64,000 nucleotides of DNA, taken from assembly GCF_005517195.1 (NCBI RefSeq), contig NZ_CP040244.1, forward strand, positions 5,908,001 to 5,972,000, written 5' to 3'. A program made the translations under genes and the position numbers. Below the pieces are notes generated by a model, which saw only the letters and a program-made list of their open reading frames with translations, was not told the origin of the DNA and did not search any database. Positions 1 through 7,568 of this stretch are shown piece by piece (position 1 is the first letter of the stretch; each line of letters begins with the position of its first letter). The DNA is from Streptomyces vilmorinianum. GTDB lineage: Bacteria > Actinomycetota > Actinomycetes > Streptomycetales > Streptomycetaceae.

Positions 1-519
1 CGGTCCGGCGGGCGAGGCGATGACGACGAAGAGGTACTCGTTCGCCGGCCGCACGCCCAGACCGACCTCGGTCGCGATCATGAACGGGCGCAGGTAGAGG
101 GACTCCTCGCCGCCGTGCGCCGGGACCCACGCCTTGTCCTGCTGGACGAGGACGTCACAGGCCTCGATGAAGGTCTCGACGGGCAGCTCCGGCATGGCCA
201 GGCGGCGGGCGGAGGCCTGGAAGCGCCGCGCGTTGGCGTCCGGGCGGAAGGTGGCGACGGAGCCGTCGGGACGGCGGTACGCCTTCAGGCCCTCGAAGAT
301 CTCCTGCGCGTAGTGCAGGACGTTCGTGGCCGGGTCGAGGGAGAGCGGCCCGTACGGCACGAGCTGGCCGTCGTGCCAGCCGCGGCCCTCGGTCCAGCGG
401 ATGGTCACCATGTGATCGGTGAAGTGGCGGCCGAATCCCGGGTTGGCCAGAATCGCCTCGCGCTCCGCGTCCGACAGCGGGCTGGAGGAGGGCTTGAGCT
501 CGATCGTGGGCGTCGTCAT
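1..519 (-). CDS. ilvE: Branched-chain amino acid aminotransferase, N-terminal part (cut by window start)
   Basis: Translating the minus strand from the ATG at 519 gives MTTPTIELKPSSSPLSD and then a continuous frame to the window edge, about 173 residues. The segments VTIRWTEGRGWHDGQL, LHYAQEIFEGLKAYRR and LYLRPFMIAT are typical of class IV (fold-type IV) branched-chain transaminases. The enzyme interconverts branched-chain 2-oxo acids and Val/Leu/Ile with glutamate as amino donor and PLP as cofactor. The PLP lysine lies beyond the window edge, so completeness cannot be judged. A GAAGG ribosome site precedes the start. The next gene upstream on the same strand is leuB, about 260 bases away, and a hairpin at 709-743 separates them, so ilvE probably has its own promoter between 540 and 700. 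Confidence 0.93.
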   Translation of the reverse strand, partial: MTTPTIELKPSSSPLSDAEREAILANPGFGRHFTDHMVTIRWTEGRGWHDGQLVPYGPLSLDPATNVLHYAQEIFEGLKAYRRPDGSVATFRPDANARRFQASARRLAMPELPVETFIEACDVLVQQDKAWVPAHGGEESLYLRPFMIATEVGLGVRPANEYLFVVIASPAGP

Positions 520-708
520 GAGTGCTTGTCCTTCACCGGTTGTGTGTGACGGACCGCGCTCACGCCGCTATCAGTGCTCTGCTAGGACGTCCGAGCTTTC
601 CCGCATGCCGCGGCCCCACGTTCGATTATCGCCCGTGGACGACGGTGCACGAAAACGGTGTGCGTGCGGTCCATGAATCTGATGGTGGCACCCAGCGACC
701 GCATAGGT

Positions 709-743
709 ACAGCCGCCGGGTGCTGATGCGACCCGGCGGCTGT
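709..743 (-). terminator. Hairpin terminator downstream of leuB
   Basis: Two perfect 13-base arms (ACAGCCGCCGGGT and its complement) enclose a 9-base loop, starting about 35 bases after the leuB stop codon. There is no long U tract, which is usual for Streptomyces terminators. Confidence 0.75.
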
Positions 744-777
744 GTGTGTGGCGTCGTGTATGACGTCAGTCGACGGG

Positions 778-1827
778 TCAGCTCGCTACTCGTACGGCGA
801 GCGCGTCGCCGATCTCGTCCGTCGTACGGACCGCGTTCTTGGCGTCTCCGCGCTCCGTGAGGTCGGCGGCGACGGCGGCCTCGATGCGGGCCGCCTCGTT
901 CTCGTAGCCGAGGTGGCGCAGCAGGAGCGCGACGGAGAGAACGGTGGCCGTCGGGTCGGCCTTGCCCTGGCCCGCGATGTCCGGCGCGGAGCCGTGGACG
1001 GGCTCGAACATGGACGGGAACTCGCCGCTCGGGTTGATGTTGCCGGAGGCGGCGACACCGATGCCGCCGGAGACGGCCGCGGCGAGGTCGGTGATGATGT
1101 CACCGAAGAGGTTGTCGGTGACGATCACGTCGAACCGCTCGGGCTGCGTGACGAGGAAGATCGTCGCCGCGTCCACGTGCAGGTAGTCGGTGGTGACCTC
1201 GGGGAACTCCTCGGCCACCTTGTTGAAGATGTTGGTCCAGAGGTGCCCCGCGTACGCCAGGACGTTGTTCTTGTGGACCAGCGTCAGCTTCTTGCGGGGG
1301 CGGGCCTGGGCGCGGGCGAACGCGTCGCGGACCACGCGCTCGACGCCGAAGGCCGTGTTGACGGAGACCTCGGTGGCGACCTCGTGCGGGGTGCCGGTGC
1401 GGATCGAGCCGCCGTTGCCGGTGTACGGGCCCTCGGTGCCCTCGCGGACCACGATGAAGTCGATCTCGGGCTGGCCCTTGAGCGGGGTCGACACGCCGGG
1501 GAGCAGCTTCGAGGGACGCAGGTTGACGTGGTGGTCGAAGAGGAAGCGGAGCTTCAGCAGGAAGCCGCGCTCAAGCACGCCGGACGGGACCGAGGGATCG
1601 CCGATCGCGCCGAGCAGGATGGCGTCGTGCTGCTTGAGGGCCTGGACGTCGGCGTCGGTGAGGGTCTCACCGGTCGCGTGGTAGCGCTTGGCGCCGAAGT
1701 CGTACTCCTTGGTCTCCAGCTTCACATCCTGCGGGAGCGCGGCCGCGAGGACCTTGAGGCCCTGGGCCACGACCTCCTGGCCGATGCCGTCGCCGGGAAT
1801 GACTGCGAGATTGATGCTGTGAGACAT
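778..1827 (-). CDS. leuB: 3-isopropylmalate dehydrogenase
   Basis: This 349-residue protein starts MSHSINLAVIPGDGIGQEVV and is full length for the family. LeuB oxidatively decarboxylates 3-isopropylmalate to 2-oxoisocaproate with NAD+ in leucine synthesis. Visible family motifs are PGDGIG at the N-terminus, LRPSKL with the substrate-binding arginine, DNLFGDIITD with metal-binding aspartates near residue 230, and GSAPDIAGQGKADP in the C-terminal third. A GAGGAG ribosome site precedes the ATG. The gene is divergent from the Tat phosphatase at 1968. ilvE follows on the same strand after a hairpin, so the two branched-chain genes are neighbours but probably not one transcript. Confidence 0.96.
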   Translation of the reverse strand: MSHSINLAVIPGDGIGQEVVAQGLKVLAAALPQDVKLETKEYDFGAKRYHATGETLTDADVQALKQHDAILLGAIGDPSVPSGVLERGFLLKLRFLFDHHVNLRPSKLLPGVSTPLKGQPEIDFIVVREGTEGPYTGNGGSIRTGTPHEVATEVSVNTAFGVERVVRDAFARAQARPRKKLTLVHKNNVLAYAGHLWTNIFNKVAEEFPEVTTDYLHVDAATIFLVTQPERFDVIVTDNLFGDIITDLAAAVSGGIGVAASGNINPSGEFPSMFEPVHGSAPDIAGQGKADPTATVLSVALLLRHLGYENEAARIEAAVAADLTERGDAKNAVRTTDEIGDALAVRVAS

Positions 1828-1967
1828 GTCGGCACCCTACTCCTCGTCCCAGTGCCTGACACGCGTTGTCCACCATACGGACGGACGTGAACGCGTCGAC
1901 GATTTCTTTGAATTTCGTTCATCCCGCGTCTGGCGTGAGGCCGTAAGTTACTGGCAAGTTGCCCGCC

Positions 1968-3554
1968 ATGACTGAGGACACCCCACGCTTCGGGATCCCC
2001 GAAGCCCTCGCCCGCCGTATGTCCATGCCCGAGCAACACGAGTATCTGCGCGCGAAGTTGACGCGCCGTCGGATACTCGCCGGCTCCGTCGCGACCGCCG
2101 CCGCGGCCGGGACCGGCGTGCTGGCCGGGAGTCCCGCCGCGGCTGCCGTGAAGGCCTCCCCCACCCTGGTCACGGCCTCCGCCACCGCCACCGTGGACGG
2201 CTCGCTGGTCGCCCCGTTCGGCCGCCATCTCGCCTTCGGCGCGGATCCGAAGACCCAGATGCGGATCTCCTGGCAGGTGCCCTTCGCCGTCACGCGCCCG
2301 TACGTCCGGGTGGGGCTGCGCCCCTGGGAGCTCGGGGCGAAGATCGAGGCCGAGGTGCGCGCGCTGCACACCCCCTCGCTCTCCACCAAGCTGCCGGCCG
2401 TCGACCAGGTCTATCTGCACGCGGGCCTGGACGGGCTCCAGCCGGGCACGACGTACTACTACGGCGTGGGGCACGACGGCTTCGACCCGGCCTCCCCCGA
2501 GCGGATGTCCACGCTCGGCTCGTTCCGTACGGCTCCGGCGGCGCCCGAGACCTTCGTCTTCACGGCCTTCGGCGACCAGGGCGTCAGCTACCACGCGCTC
2601 GCCAACGACCAGCTGATCCTCGGCCAGAACCCGGCGTTCCACCTGCACGCGGGCGACATCTGCTACGCGGACAGCACGGGGCAGGGCAAGGAGTCGGACA
2701 CGTACGACGCCCGTGTCTGGGACCAGTTCCTGGCCCAGACGGAGAGCGTGGCGGCCCGGGTGCCGTGGATGGTGACGACCGGCAACCACGACATGGAGGC
2801 GTGGTACTCGCCGAACGGCTACGGCGGCCAGTCGGCCCGCTGGTCACTGCCCGGCAACGGCCCGGACCCGGCGCTGGCGCCCGGGGTGTACTCCTTCACC
2901 TACGGCAACGTCGGGGTCGTCGCACTCGACGCCAACGACGTCTCGTACGAGATCCAGGCCAACAAGGGCTACACGGCGGGCCGCCAGACGGCCTGGCTCG
3001 ACCGGCGGCTCGGCGAGCTGCGCGCGCGGCCGGAGATCGACTTCGTGGTGGTCTTCTTCCACCACTGCGCGTACTCGACCTCCACGCACGCCTCGGACGG
3101 CGGCGTACGCGACTGGTGGGTACCGCTGTTCGCCAAGCACCAGGTGGACCTGGTGGTCAACGGGCACAACCACGTGTACGAGCGCACCGACGCGATCAAG
3201 GGCGGCGAGGTGGGCAGGACGGTGCCGATCGGCGGCACGACCGACCCGACGCGCGACGGCATCGTGTACGTCACGGCCGGCGGCGCGGGCAAGGATCTGT
3301 ACAGCTTCGGGCTCGGCGTGCGGGACAGCTACGAGGGGCATGTCCACGACCACGACCACATCCTGACGTTCCACTGGACGAAGCTGCGGCTGCCGGACCC
3401 GGACGTGGTCGAGTGGTCGCGGGTGCGCTACACCGGCTTCTCGTTCCTCGCGGTGGAGGCGGTGGCCGGGGCGTCACCCGTACTGAAGGTGTCCGCGCTC
3501 GCCGAGAGCGGCGAGCGCATCGACCACTTCGAGGTGCGGCGCTCGGCTCAGTGA
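1968..3554 (+). CDS. Tat-exported purple-acid-phosphatase-like metallophosphoesterase
   Basis: About 528 residues. Around residues 30-60 there is a twin-arginine signal, LTRRRILAGSVATAAAAG, so export of the folded protein is likely. Next comes a fibronectin-III-like purple acid phosphatase N-terminal domain (VRVGLRPWELG, YYYGVGHDGFD). The calcineurin-type catalytic domain shows FGDQG, HAGDICYAD, TTGNHDME, FFHHCAYS and VVNGHNHVYERT, which supply the dinuclear metal ligands (D, D, N, H, H, H). The likely role is extracytoplasmic phosphomonoester hydrolysis; the substrate is unknown. I prefer the ATG at 1968 to the in-frame TTG at 1959. It is divergent from leuB and overlaps the small convergent gene at 3548-3682 by 7 bases. 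Confidence 0.9.
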   Translation: MTEDTPRFGIPEALARRMSMPEQHEYLRAKLTRRRILAGSVATAAAAGTGVLAGSPAAAAVKASPTLVTASATATVDGSLVAPFGRHLAFGADPKTQMRISWQVPFAVTRPYVRVGLRPWELGAKIEAEVRALHTPSLSTKLPAVDQVYLHAGLDGLQPGTTYYYGVGHDGFDPASPERMSTLGSFRTAPAAPETFVFTAFGDQGVSYHALANDQLILGQNPAFHLHAGDICYADSTGQGKESDTYDARVWDQFLAQTESVAARVPWMVTTGNHDMEAWYSPNGYGGQSARWSLPGNGPDPALAPGVYSFTYGNVGVVALDANDVSYEIQANKGYTAGRQTAWLDRRLGELRARPEIDFVVVFFHHCAYSTSTHASDGGVRDWWVPLFAKHQVDLVVNGHNHVYERTDAIKGGEVGRTVPIGGTTDPTRDGIVYVTAGGAGKDLYSFGLGVRDSYEGHVHDHDHILTFHWTKLRLPDPDVVEWSRVRYTGFSFLAVEAVAGASPVLKVSALAESGERIDHFEVRRSAQ

Positions 3555-3682
3555 CCGGTCGATCCGCCGTTGTCACGGCGGTCGAGGGCTCGCTGGAGGG
3601 CGGCGGCGGCGTTCTTGCGGGCGTCGTCGCTGCTGGGGCGGGTGGCGGAGTGGCGGACGCGACGTGCGGTCTGAGCGGCCAT
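3548..3682 (-). CDS. Small basic conserved-looking protein, 44 residues
   Basis: The frame from the ATG at 3682 begins MAAQTARRVRHSATRPSSDD and ends RRDNGGSTGH. A good ribosome site (AAGGAG, 10 bases upstream) marks this ATG as the start, although the frame stays open further upstream. The product is rich in Arg and Ala, has no membrane segment or signal, and its middle (ARKNAAAALQRALDRR) should be helical. I think I have seen similar tiny proteins in Streptomyces, but I cannot assign a function. It converges on the phosphatase gene and overlaps its last 7 bases. About 205 bases of non-coding sequence lie upstream, enough for its own promoter. Confidence 0.6.
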   Translation of the reverse strand: MAAQTARRVRHSATRPSSDDARKNAAAALQRALDRRDNGGSTGH

Positions 3683-3887
3683 GAGGGATCGACTCCTTGA
3701 GATCAGCGGTGATCGAAGGCGCCGGAGGTGGCGGGGAGCGCGGCCGCAGGGGTTGCCTGCACAGGGGCGTCGCGCTCTCGACCGCCCTTCGCTCGATGAA
3801 GCGGGACGTTCGGCTTCTACAAAGCTAGGACAGGCCGTCGTATCTGTCTCCACAATTACTCGGACTTCCTACTATCTGAGACGGCGA

Positions 3888-4757
3888 TCAGGTCACACCG
3901 GCCCGCAGCTCGCGGATCAGGGCCCGTACGGCGAGGGATCGTGCCAGCTCAGGGGTGGTGACATAGCCGACGGTCCGCGTCGGCCGCTCCGGACCGAGAT
4001 CGGTGATCCGCACCGAGGGCGGTGCTCCGACCAGGGAGAGTTCCGGCATCACGGCCATGCCGAAACCACTGCTCACCATCGAGAGCACCGCTCCGTCGTC
4101 CTCGGCCTCGACGGTCGCGGCCGGCAGCCAGTCCTGCTCCGCCCACCACGCGCGCGTGTAGGAGGAGCAGTTCTCCGTCCAGTCCACGAGCGGCAGCGAG
4201 CGCGGCGCCGCGTGCCCGGCCGGGTGCACCAGCGCGTACCCCTCCTCGACGAGCACGCCCCCGACCAGCTGCGGGGGTACGGGGGACGTCGTCCCGATCG
4301 TCGCGATGCCGAGGTCCGCCCGCCCGTCGAGGACCTCGCCGGCCGTCCCGCGCCCCACCTCCCGTACGATCCGCACCTCCGGGACGATGGCCGGATGGCG
4401 GGCGGCCAGCCGTTCCAGGGCGCGCGGCAGCAGATGCAGCGCGGCGCTGCGGAAGGCGGCGATCCGCAGCGGCCCGGCGGCGGTTCCGCTCTCCGCGCCC
4501 CGCACCTCCGCCGCCATCACCTCGAGCAGCCGCAGCACCCGCCGGGCATGGGCGAGGGCCCGCTCCCCGGCCGCGGTGGGCGTGGCCCCGGTCCTGCCCC
4601 GGTCGAAGAGGACGGCGCCGAGCTTGCGCTCACTGGTGCGCACCGAGTGGGAGACGGCGGACTGGGTCATGCCGAGCGCGCTCGCGGCGGCCGAGAAGCC
4701 GCGCTCGCGCCCGACGGCCACCAGGACGCGCAGTTCGTGCGGCGCAAGGTCGGTCAT
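3888..4757 (-). CDS. LysR-family transcriptional regulator
   Basis: 289 residues from the ATG at 4757, which has a GAGGTGGGAG ribosome site; an in-frame upstream ATG at 4817 has none. The N-terminal winged helix-turn-helix is clear (FSAAASALGMTQSAVSHSVRTSERKLG, given here in parts as FSAAASALGMTQSAVS followed by HSVRTSERKLG). A periplasmic-binding-like effector domain follows, from about residue 90 (GPLRIAAFRSAALHLLP). The gene is divergent from the oxidoreductase at 4859 with only about 100 bases between starts, the classical arrangement for LysR control of the neighbour. The effector is unknown. Confidence 0.88.
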   Translation of the reverse strand: MTDLAPHELRVLVAVGRERGFSAAASALGMTQSAVSHSVRTSERKLGAVLFDRGRTGATPTAAGERALAHARRVLRLLEVMAAEVRGAESGTAAGPLRIAAFRSAALHLLPRALERLAARHPAIVPEVRIVREVGRGTAGEVLDGRADLGIATIGTTSPVPPQLVGGVLVEEGYALVHPAGHAAPRSLPLVDWTENCSSYTRAWWAEQDWLPAATVEAEDDGAVLSMVSSGFGMAVMPELSLVGAPPSVRITDLGPERPTRTVGYVTTPELARSLAVRALIRELRAGVT

Positions 4758-4858
4758 CGCGGCTCCCACCTCGGAGTATGAGGAACGTTCATGGATCGGT
4801 CGCTTCCATCGACGCAACCTACTGCCCGACCGTGGGATTCCTTCCTACGGTCTCCCCC

Positions 4859-5875
4859 ATGACGCACGACACCATGATCACCGTCCAGCAGACGTCCCGC
4901 CCCGAGGGCTTCCCCACCCCCGCCCACTTCGCCTTCGTCGAGGCCCCGGTGCCCGACCCGGCCCCCGGCAGCGCGCTCGTCGAGAACCTCCTGTGGTCCG
5001 TGGACCCGTACCACCGCGAGGCGATGGACGGGGACTTCCTGTGGACGCTGAACTCCCCCATGGAGGGCCGCACCCTGGGCCGGGTCCTGGACTCCCGTAC
5101 CCCCGAGCTCTCCCCCGGCGACCTCGTCCTGCACCGCAAGGGCTGGCGCACCCACTCCGTGGTCGCCCCGGACGAGGTGCGCGCCGTCCCGGACTTCGAC
5201 GGCGTGCCCCTCGCCGCGCACCTGAGCGTCCTCGGCGGCACGGGTCTTTCGGCGTACGTCGGCCTGACCCGGATCGCCCGGCTCCAGCCGGGCGAGGACC
5301 TGTTCGTCTCGGCGGCGGCCGGCGGGGTCGGCACGGCGGCCGGCCGCTTCGCCCGGCTTCTGGGCGCCGGACGGATCGTCGGCAGCGCGGGCTCGGCACG
5401 GAAGGTCGCCTACCTGACCGAGGAGGTCGGCCTCGACGCGGCCTTCGACTACCACGAAGGACCGGTGACCGAGCTCCTCGCGAAGGCGGCCCCGGACGGC
5501 CTGGACGCCGTGCTCGACGGGGTGGGCGGAGACCATCTGGAGGCGTCGATCGCCGCGCTGCGCGAGCACGGCCGGATCGCCTGGGTCGGCGCCGTCGCGC
5601 AGTACCACTCGCTCTCCACTCCCCCGCCGGCTCCGCGCAACCTCTTCGACCTGGTGGAGAAGAGCATCCGGCTCGAAGGGTTCCTGGTGAGCAACCACCG
5701 GGACGCGCAGGCGGAGTTGTACGACTTCGCCGTGCCGCACCTGCGCAGCGGGCGGCTGCCCCTGGACGTGACGGTCGTCGACGGCTTCCCGCACATCGTG
5801 GACGCGTTCCTCGGGATGCTGCGCGGGGAGAACATCGGGAAGATGTTGGTGGCCCGATCCGGCCGGCCGCACTAG
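4859..5875 (+). CDS. NADP-dependent medium-chain oxidoreductase, CurA/PTGR-like
   Basis: 338 residues starting MTHDTMITVQQTSRPEGFP. The zinc-free MDR architecture is visible: an N-terminal GroES-like part with VDPYHREAMDG, then a Rossmann part with VSAAAGGVGTAAGRFARLLG, the glycine-rich nucleotide loop. Proteins of this type reduce carbon-carbon double bonds of enones with NADPH. The substrate here is unknown. It is divergent from the LysR gene at 4757, which probably regulates it. It ends 60 bases before the convergent GNAT gene. Confidence 0.85.
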   Translation: MTHDTMITVQQTSRPEGFPTPAHFAFVEAPVPDPAPGSALVENLLWSVDPYHREAMDGDFLWTLNSPMEGRTLGRVLDSRTPELSPGDLVLHRKGWRTHSVVAPDEVRAVPDFDGVPLAAHLSVLGGTGLSAYVGLTRIARLQPGEDLFVSAAAGGVGTAAGRFARLLGAGRIVGSAGSARKVAYLTEEVGLDAAFDYHEGPVTELLAKAAPDGLDAVLDGVGGDHLEASIAALREHGRIAWVGAVAQYHSLSTPPPAPRNLFDLVEKSIRLEGFLVSNHRDAQAELYDFAVPHLRSGRLPLDVTVVDGFPHIVDAFLGMLRGENIGKMLVARSGRPH

Positions 5876-5935
5876 CCGGGCCGCAGGAGGCCGGCCTGGT
5901 GGAGGCCGATTTCCGGGCGCGGGGCCCGTGACGGG

Positions 5936-6466
5936 TCAGAGCACGTCGCCGTCGCGCCAGTCGAAGACGAGCGCGGCGGTGGGGTCCGGCAGGGGGCCGC
6001 CCGCGGCCGGACGCAGATAGGTGGATCCCTCCTCGTCGGGGAGACGGACGATCCCGTCGGGGCCGAGCACCTCGATCCGCCCCTTCCACGGCTCCCAGCC
6101 GCGCGCCCGGTAGAGCGCGGCCCCCTCGTCCGACGCGGACAGCGCCCCGAAGGCGTACGCCCCGTCGATCACCCGCTCCAGCTCGGCCATGACGAGCCCC
6201 GCGAGCCCCTGGCGCCGCCGGTCGGCGCGGACGCCGACGCCTTCGACGTAACCGACGCGGTACGAACGGCTGTTGTGCAGCACGCGGCGCATGACGACGC
6301 TGCCGTGGGCGGCGATGCCGTGGTCGTCCTCGATGCAGGCGTGGACGCCGCCGAGGGCGTGGTCCCAGTCCTCGTCGGAGAAGTCGCCGTCGAAGGCGGT
6401 GTCGAGCATCCGCCTGATCGCGCGCAGACGTCCGGTCCCGAGTTCATGGGTGGCTGCGGTCGTCAC
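5936..6466 (-). CDS. GNAT-family N-acetyltransferase
   Basis: About 176 residues from the GTG at 6466, chosen because a GGAGGC ribosome site lies 6 bases upstream; longer in-frame starts at 6505-6508 lack one. The acetyl-CoA-binding region GVGVRADRRRQGLAGLVMAELE (motif A, R/Q-x-x-G-x-G/A pattern) lies in the middle. It is preceded by VMRRVLHNSRSYRVGYVEG and followed by SASDEGAALYRARGW. This resembles aminoglycoside 2'-N-acetyltransferase-like GNATs in layout, but the substrate cannot be read from sequence. An AT-rich patch (TTATTGACA at about 6510-6525) lies between it and the divergent hydrolase and is a plausible promoter region. Confidence 0.82.
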   Translation of the reverse strand: MTTAATHELGTGRLRAIRRMLDTAFDGDFSDEDWDHALGGVHACIEDDHGIAAHGSVVMRRVLHNSRSYRVGYVEGVGVRADRRRQGLAGLVMAELERVIDGAYAFGALSASDEGAALYRARGWEPWKGRIEVLGPDGIVRLPDEEGSTYLRPAAGGPLPDPTAALVFDWRDGDVL

Positions 6467-6583
6467 GGTCACGCCTCCAGTCTCCCCCTCGCCGACCCTA
6501 ACCATCAATTATTTATTGACAGGTTAGGGCGAGGCTGCTTCACTCGCCCTCGTAACCAGTCACGACATCTTGAGGGGTTAGAC

Positions 6584-7495
6584 GTGTCTCCTGTGCAGCA
6601 GGTCCACCACCGCACCACCACCGTCCGGGGGCACGAGATCTTCTACCGCGAGGCCGGCCCCGCCGACGCCCCCGTCCTGCTTCTGCTGCACGGCTTCCCC
6701 ACCAGCTCGCACATGTTCCGCGACCTGATCCCGCTGCTGGCCGACCTCCCCCACTCTCCGAGCGGGGGTACCCCCATCCGGCTGATCGCCCCCGACCACC
6801 TCGGCTTCGGCCGCAGCGACGCACCCTCGGCCGCGGACTTCGACTACACCTTCGCCGAACTGGCCGCCCTCACCGTCGAGTTCACCGAAGCCCTGGGCAT
6901 CGACCGTTTCGCCCTGTACATCCAGGACTACGGCGCCCCCATCGGCCTCCGCCTGGCCCTCGCCCACCCCGAGCGCGTCACGGCGATCGTCACCCAGAAC
7001 GGCAACGCGTACGAGGAGGGCCTCGGCGCCGACGCCTGGGCCCCGGTCCTCGCGCTGATCGCCGACCGCACACCCGAGACCGAGGAACCCGTCCGCGCGA
7101 TCCGCTCCCTCGACGGCATCAAGTGGCAGTACGAGACGGGCGTCCCCGCCGCGTACCGGGACCTGCTCAGCCCCGACGCCTGGCACCACGACGCCGCCCT
7201 GATGACCCGGGACGGCCAGGACGGCATCCAGCTCGACCTGATCGCCGACTACGGCTCCAACTTCGCGCTCTACCCCGCCTTCCAGGAGTACTTCCGTACC
7301 TCCCAGGTCCCCCTCCTCGCGGTCTGGGGCGAGGGCGACGAGGTCTTCGTCCCGGCCGGCGCGGAAGCCTTCCGCCGCGACCTCCCGGACGCCGAGATCC
7401 ACCTGCTCCCGACCGGCCACTTCGCCCTGGAGACGCACGCGCCGCGGATCGCCTCGCTCATCGGGGACTTCCTCGCACGGAACGTCCGGGCATGA
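6584..7495 (+). CDS. Alpha/beta hydrolase, haloalkane dehalogenase/epoxide hydrolase type
   Basis: 303 residues from the GTG at 6584, which has a GAGGGG ribosome site. HGFPTSSHMFRDLIPLL carries the oxyanion segment. The nucleophile elbow IQDYGAPIGLRLA has Asp in place of Ser, which points to the dehalogenase or epoxide-hydrolase branch rather than an esterase. TGHFALETHAP supplies the C-terminal catalytic His. Between strand and helix, at LADLPHSPSGGTPIRLIAPD, there is a short extra peptide encoded by a G/C-rich repeat (6747-6777) that related proteins normally lack. It converges on pruA, with a shared hairpin between them. Confidence 0.85.
   Translation: MSPVQQVHHRTTTVRGHEIFYREAGPADAPVLLLLHGFPTSSHMFRDLIPLLADLPHSPSGGTPIRLIAPDHLGFGRSDAPSAADFDYTFAELAALTVEFTEALGIDRFALYIQDYGAPIGLRLALAHPERVTAIVTQNGNAYEEGLGADAWAPVLALIADRTPETEEPVRAIRSLDGIKWQYETGVPAAYRDLLSPDAWHHDAALMTRDGQDGIQLDLIADYGSNFALYPAFQEYFRTSQVPLLAVWGEGDEVFVPAGAEAFRRDLPDAEIHLLPTGHFALETHAPRIASLIGDFLARNVRA
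6747..6777. repeat. REP-like GC element inserted in frame in the hydrolase gene
   Basis: The stretch contains CCCCCACTCTCCGAG followed by CGGGGGTACCCCCA. It is partly self-complementary and resembles short dispersed elements common between Streptomyces genes. Here it adds roughly ten residues (PHSPSGGTPI) without breaking the frame. Confidence 0.5.
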
Positions 7496-7497
7496 GA

Positions 7498-7539
7498 ACC
7501 GCCCCCGTCCTCGGTTGGGGGACCCAGGAGGGGGGCGGT
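7498..7539. terminator. Bidirectional hairpin between hydrolase and pruA
   Basis: The 9-base arms ACCGCCCCC and GGGGGCGGT begin 3 bases after the hydrolase stop codon. They enclose a second partial stem and a TTGGGGGACCC motif. pruA ends 30 bases further on, on the other strand, so the hairpin can serve both genes. Confidence 0.65.
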
Positions 7540-7568
7540 GTTCAGGGGCCTCGCCAGAGGCGGGGGCG

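Noticed and set aside
520..708. Leader peptide or attenuator before ilvE
   Set aside because: A short frame (MDRTHTVFVHRRPR) exists but is not enriched in branched-chain codons, and no terminator follows it.
742..1890. Long plus-strand open frame of about 380 codons opposite leuB
   Set aside because: It is the antisense shadow of leuB, rich in Val/Gly/Asp/Arg as expected from reversed high-GC coding sequence, with no recognisable domain.
4022..4858. In-frame upstream extension of the CurA-like oxidoreductase
   Set aside because: It would overlap the LysR gene completely. The extension is Arg/Pro/Ala low complexity, and the homologous N-terminus begins at 4859.
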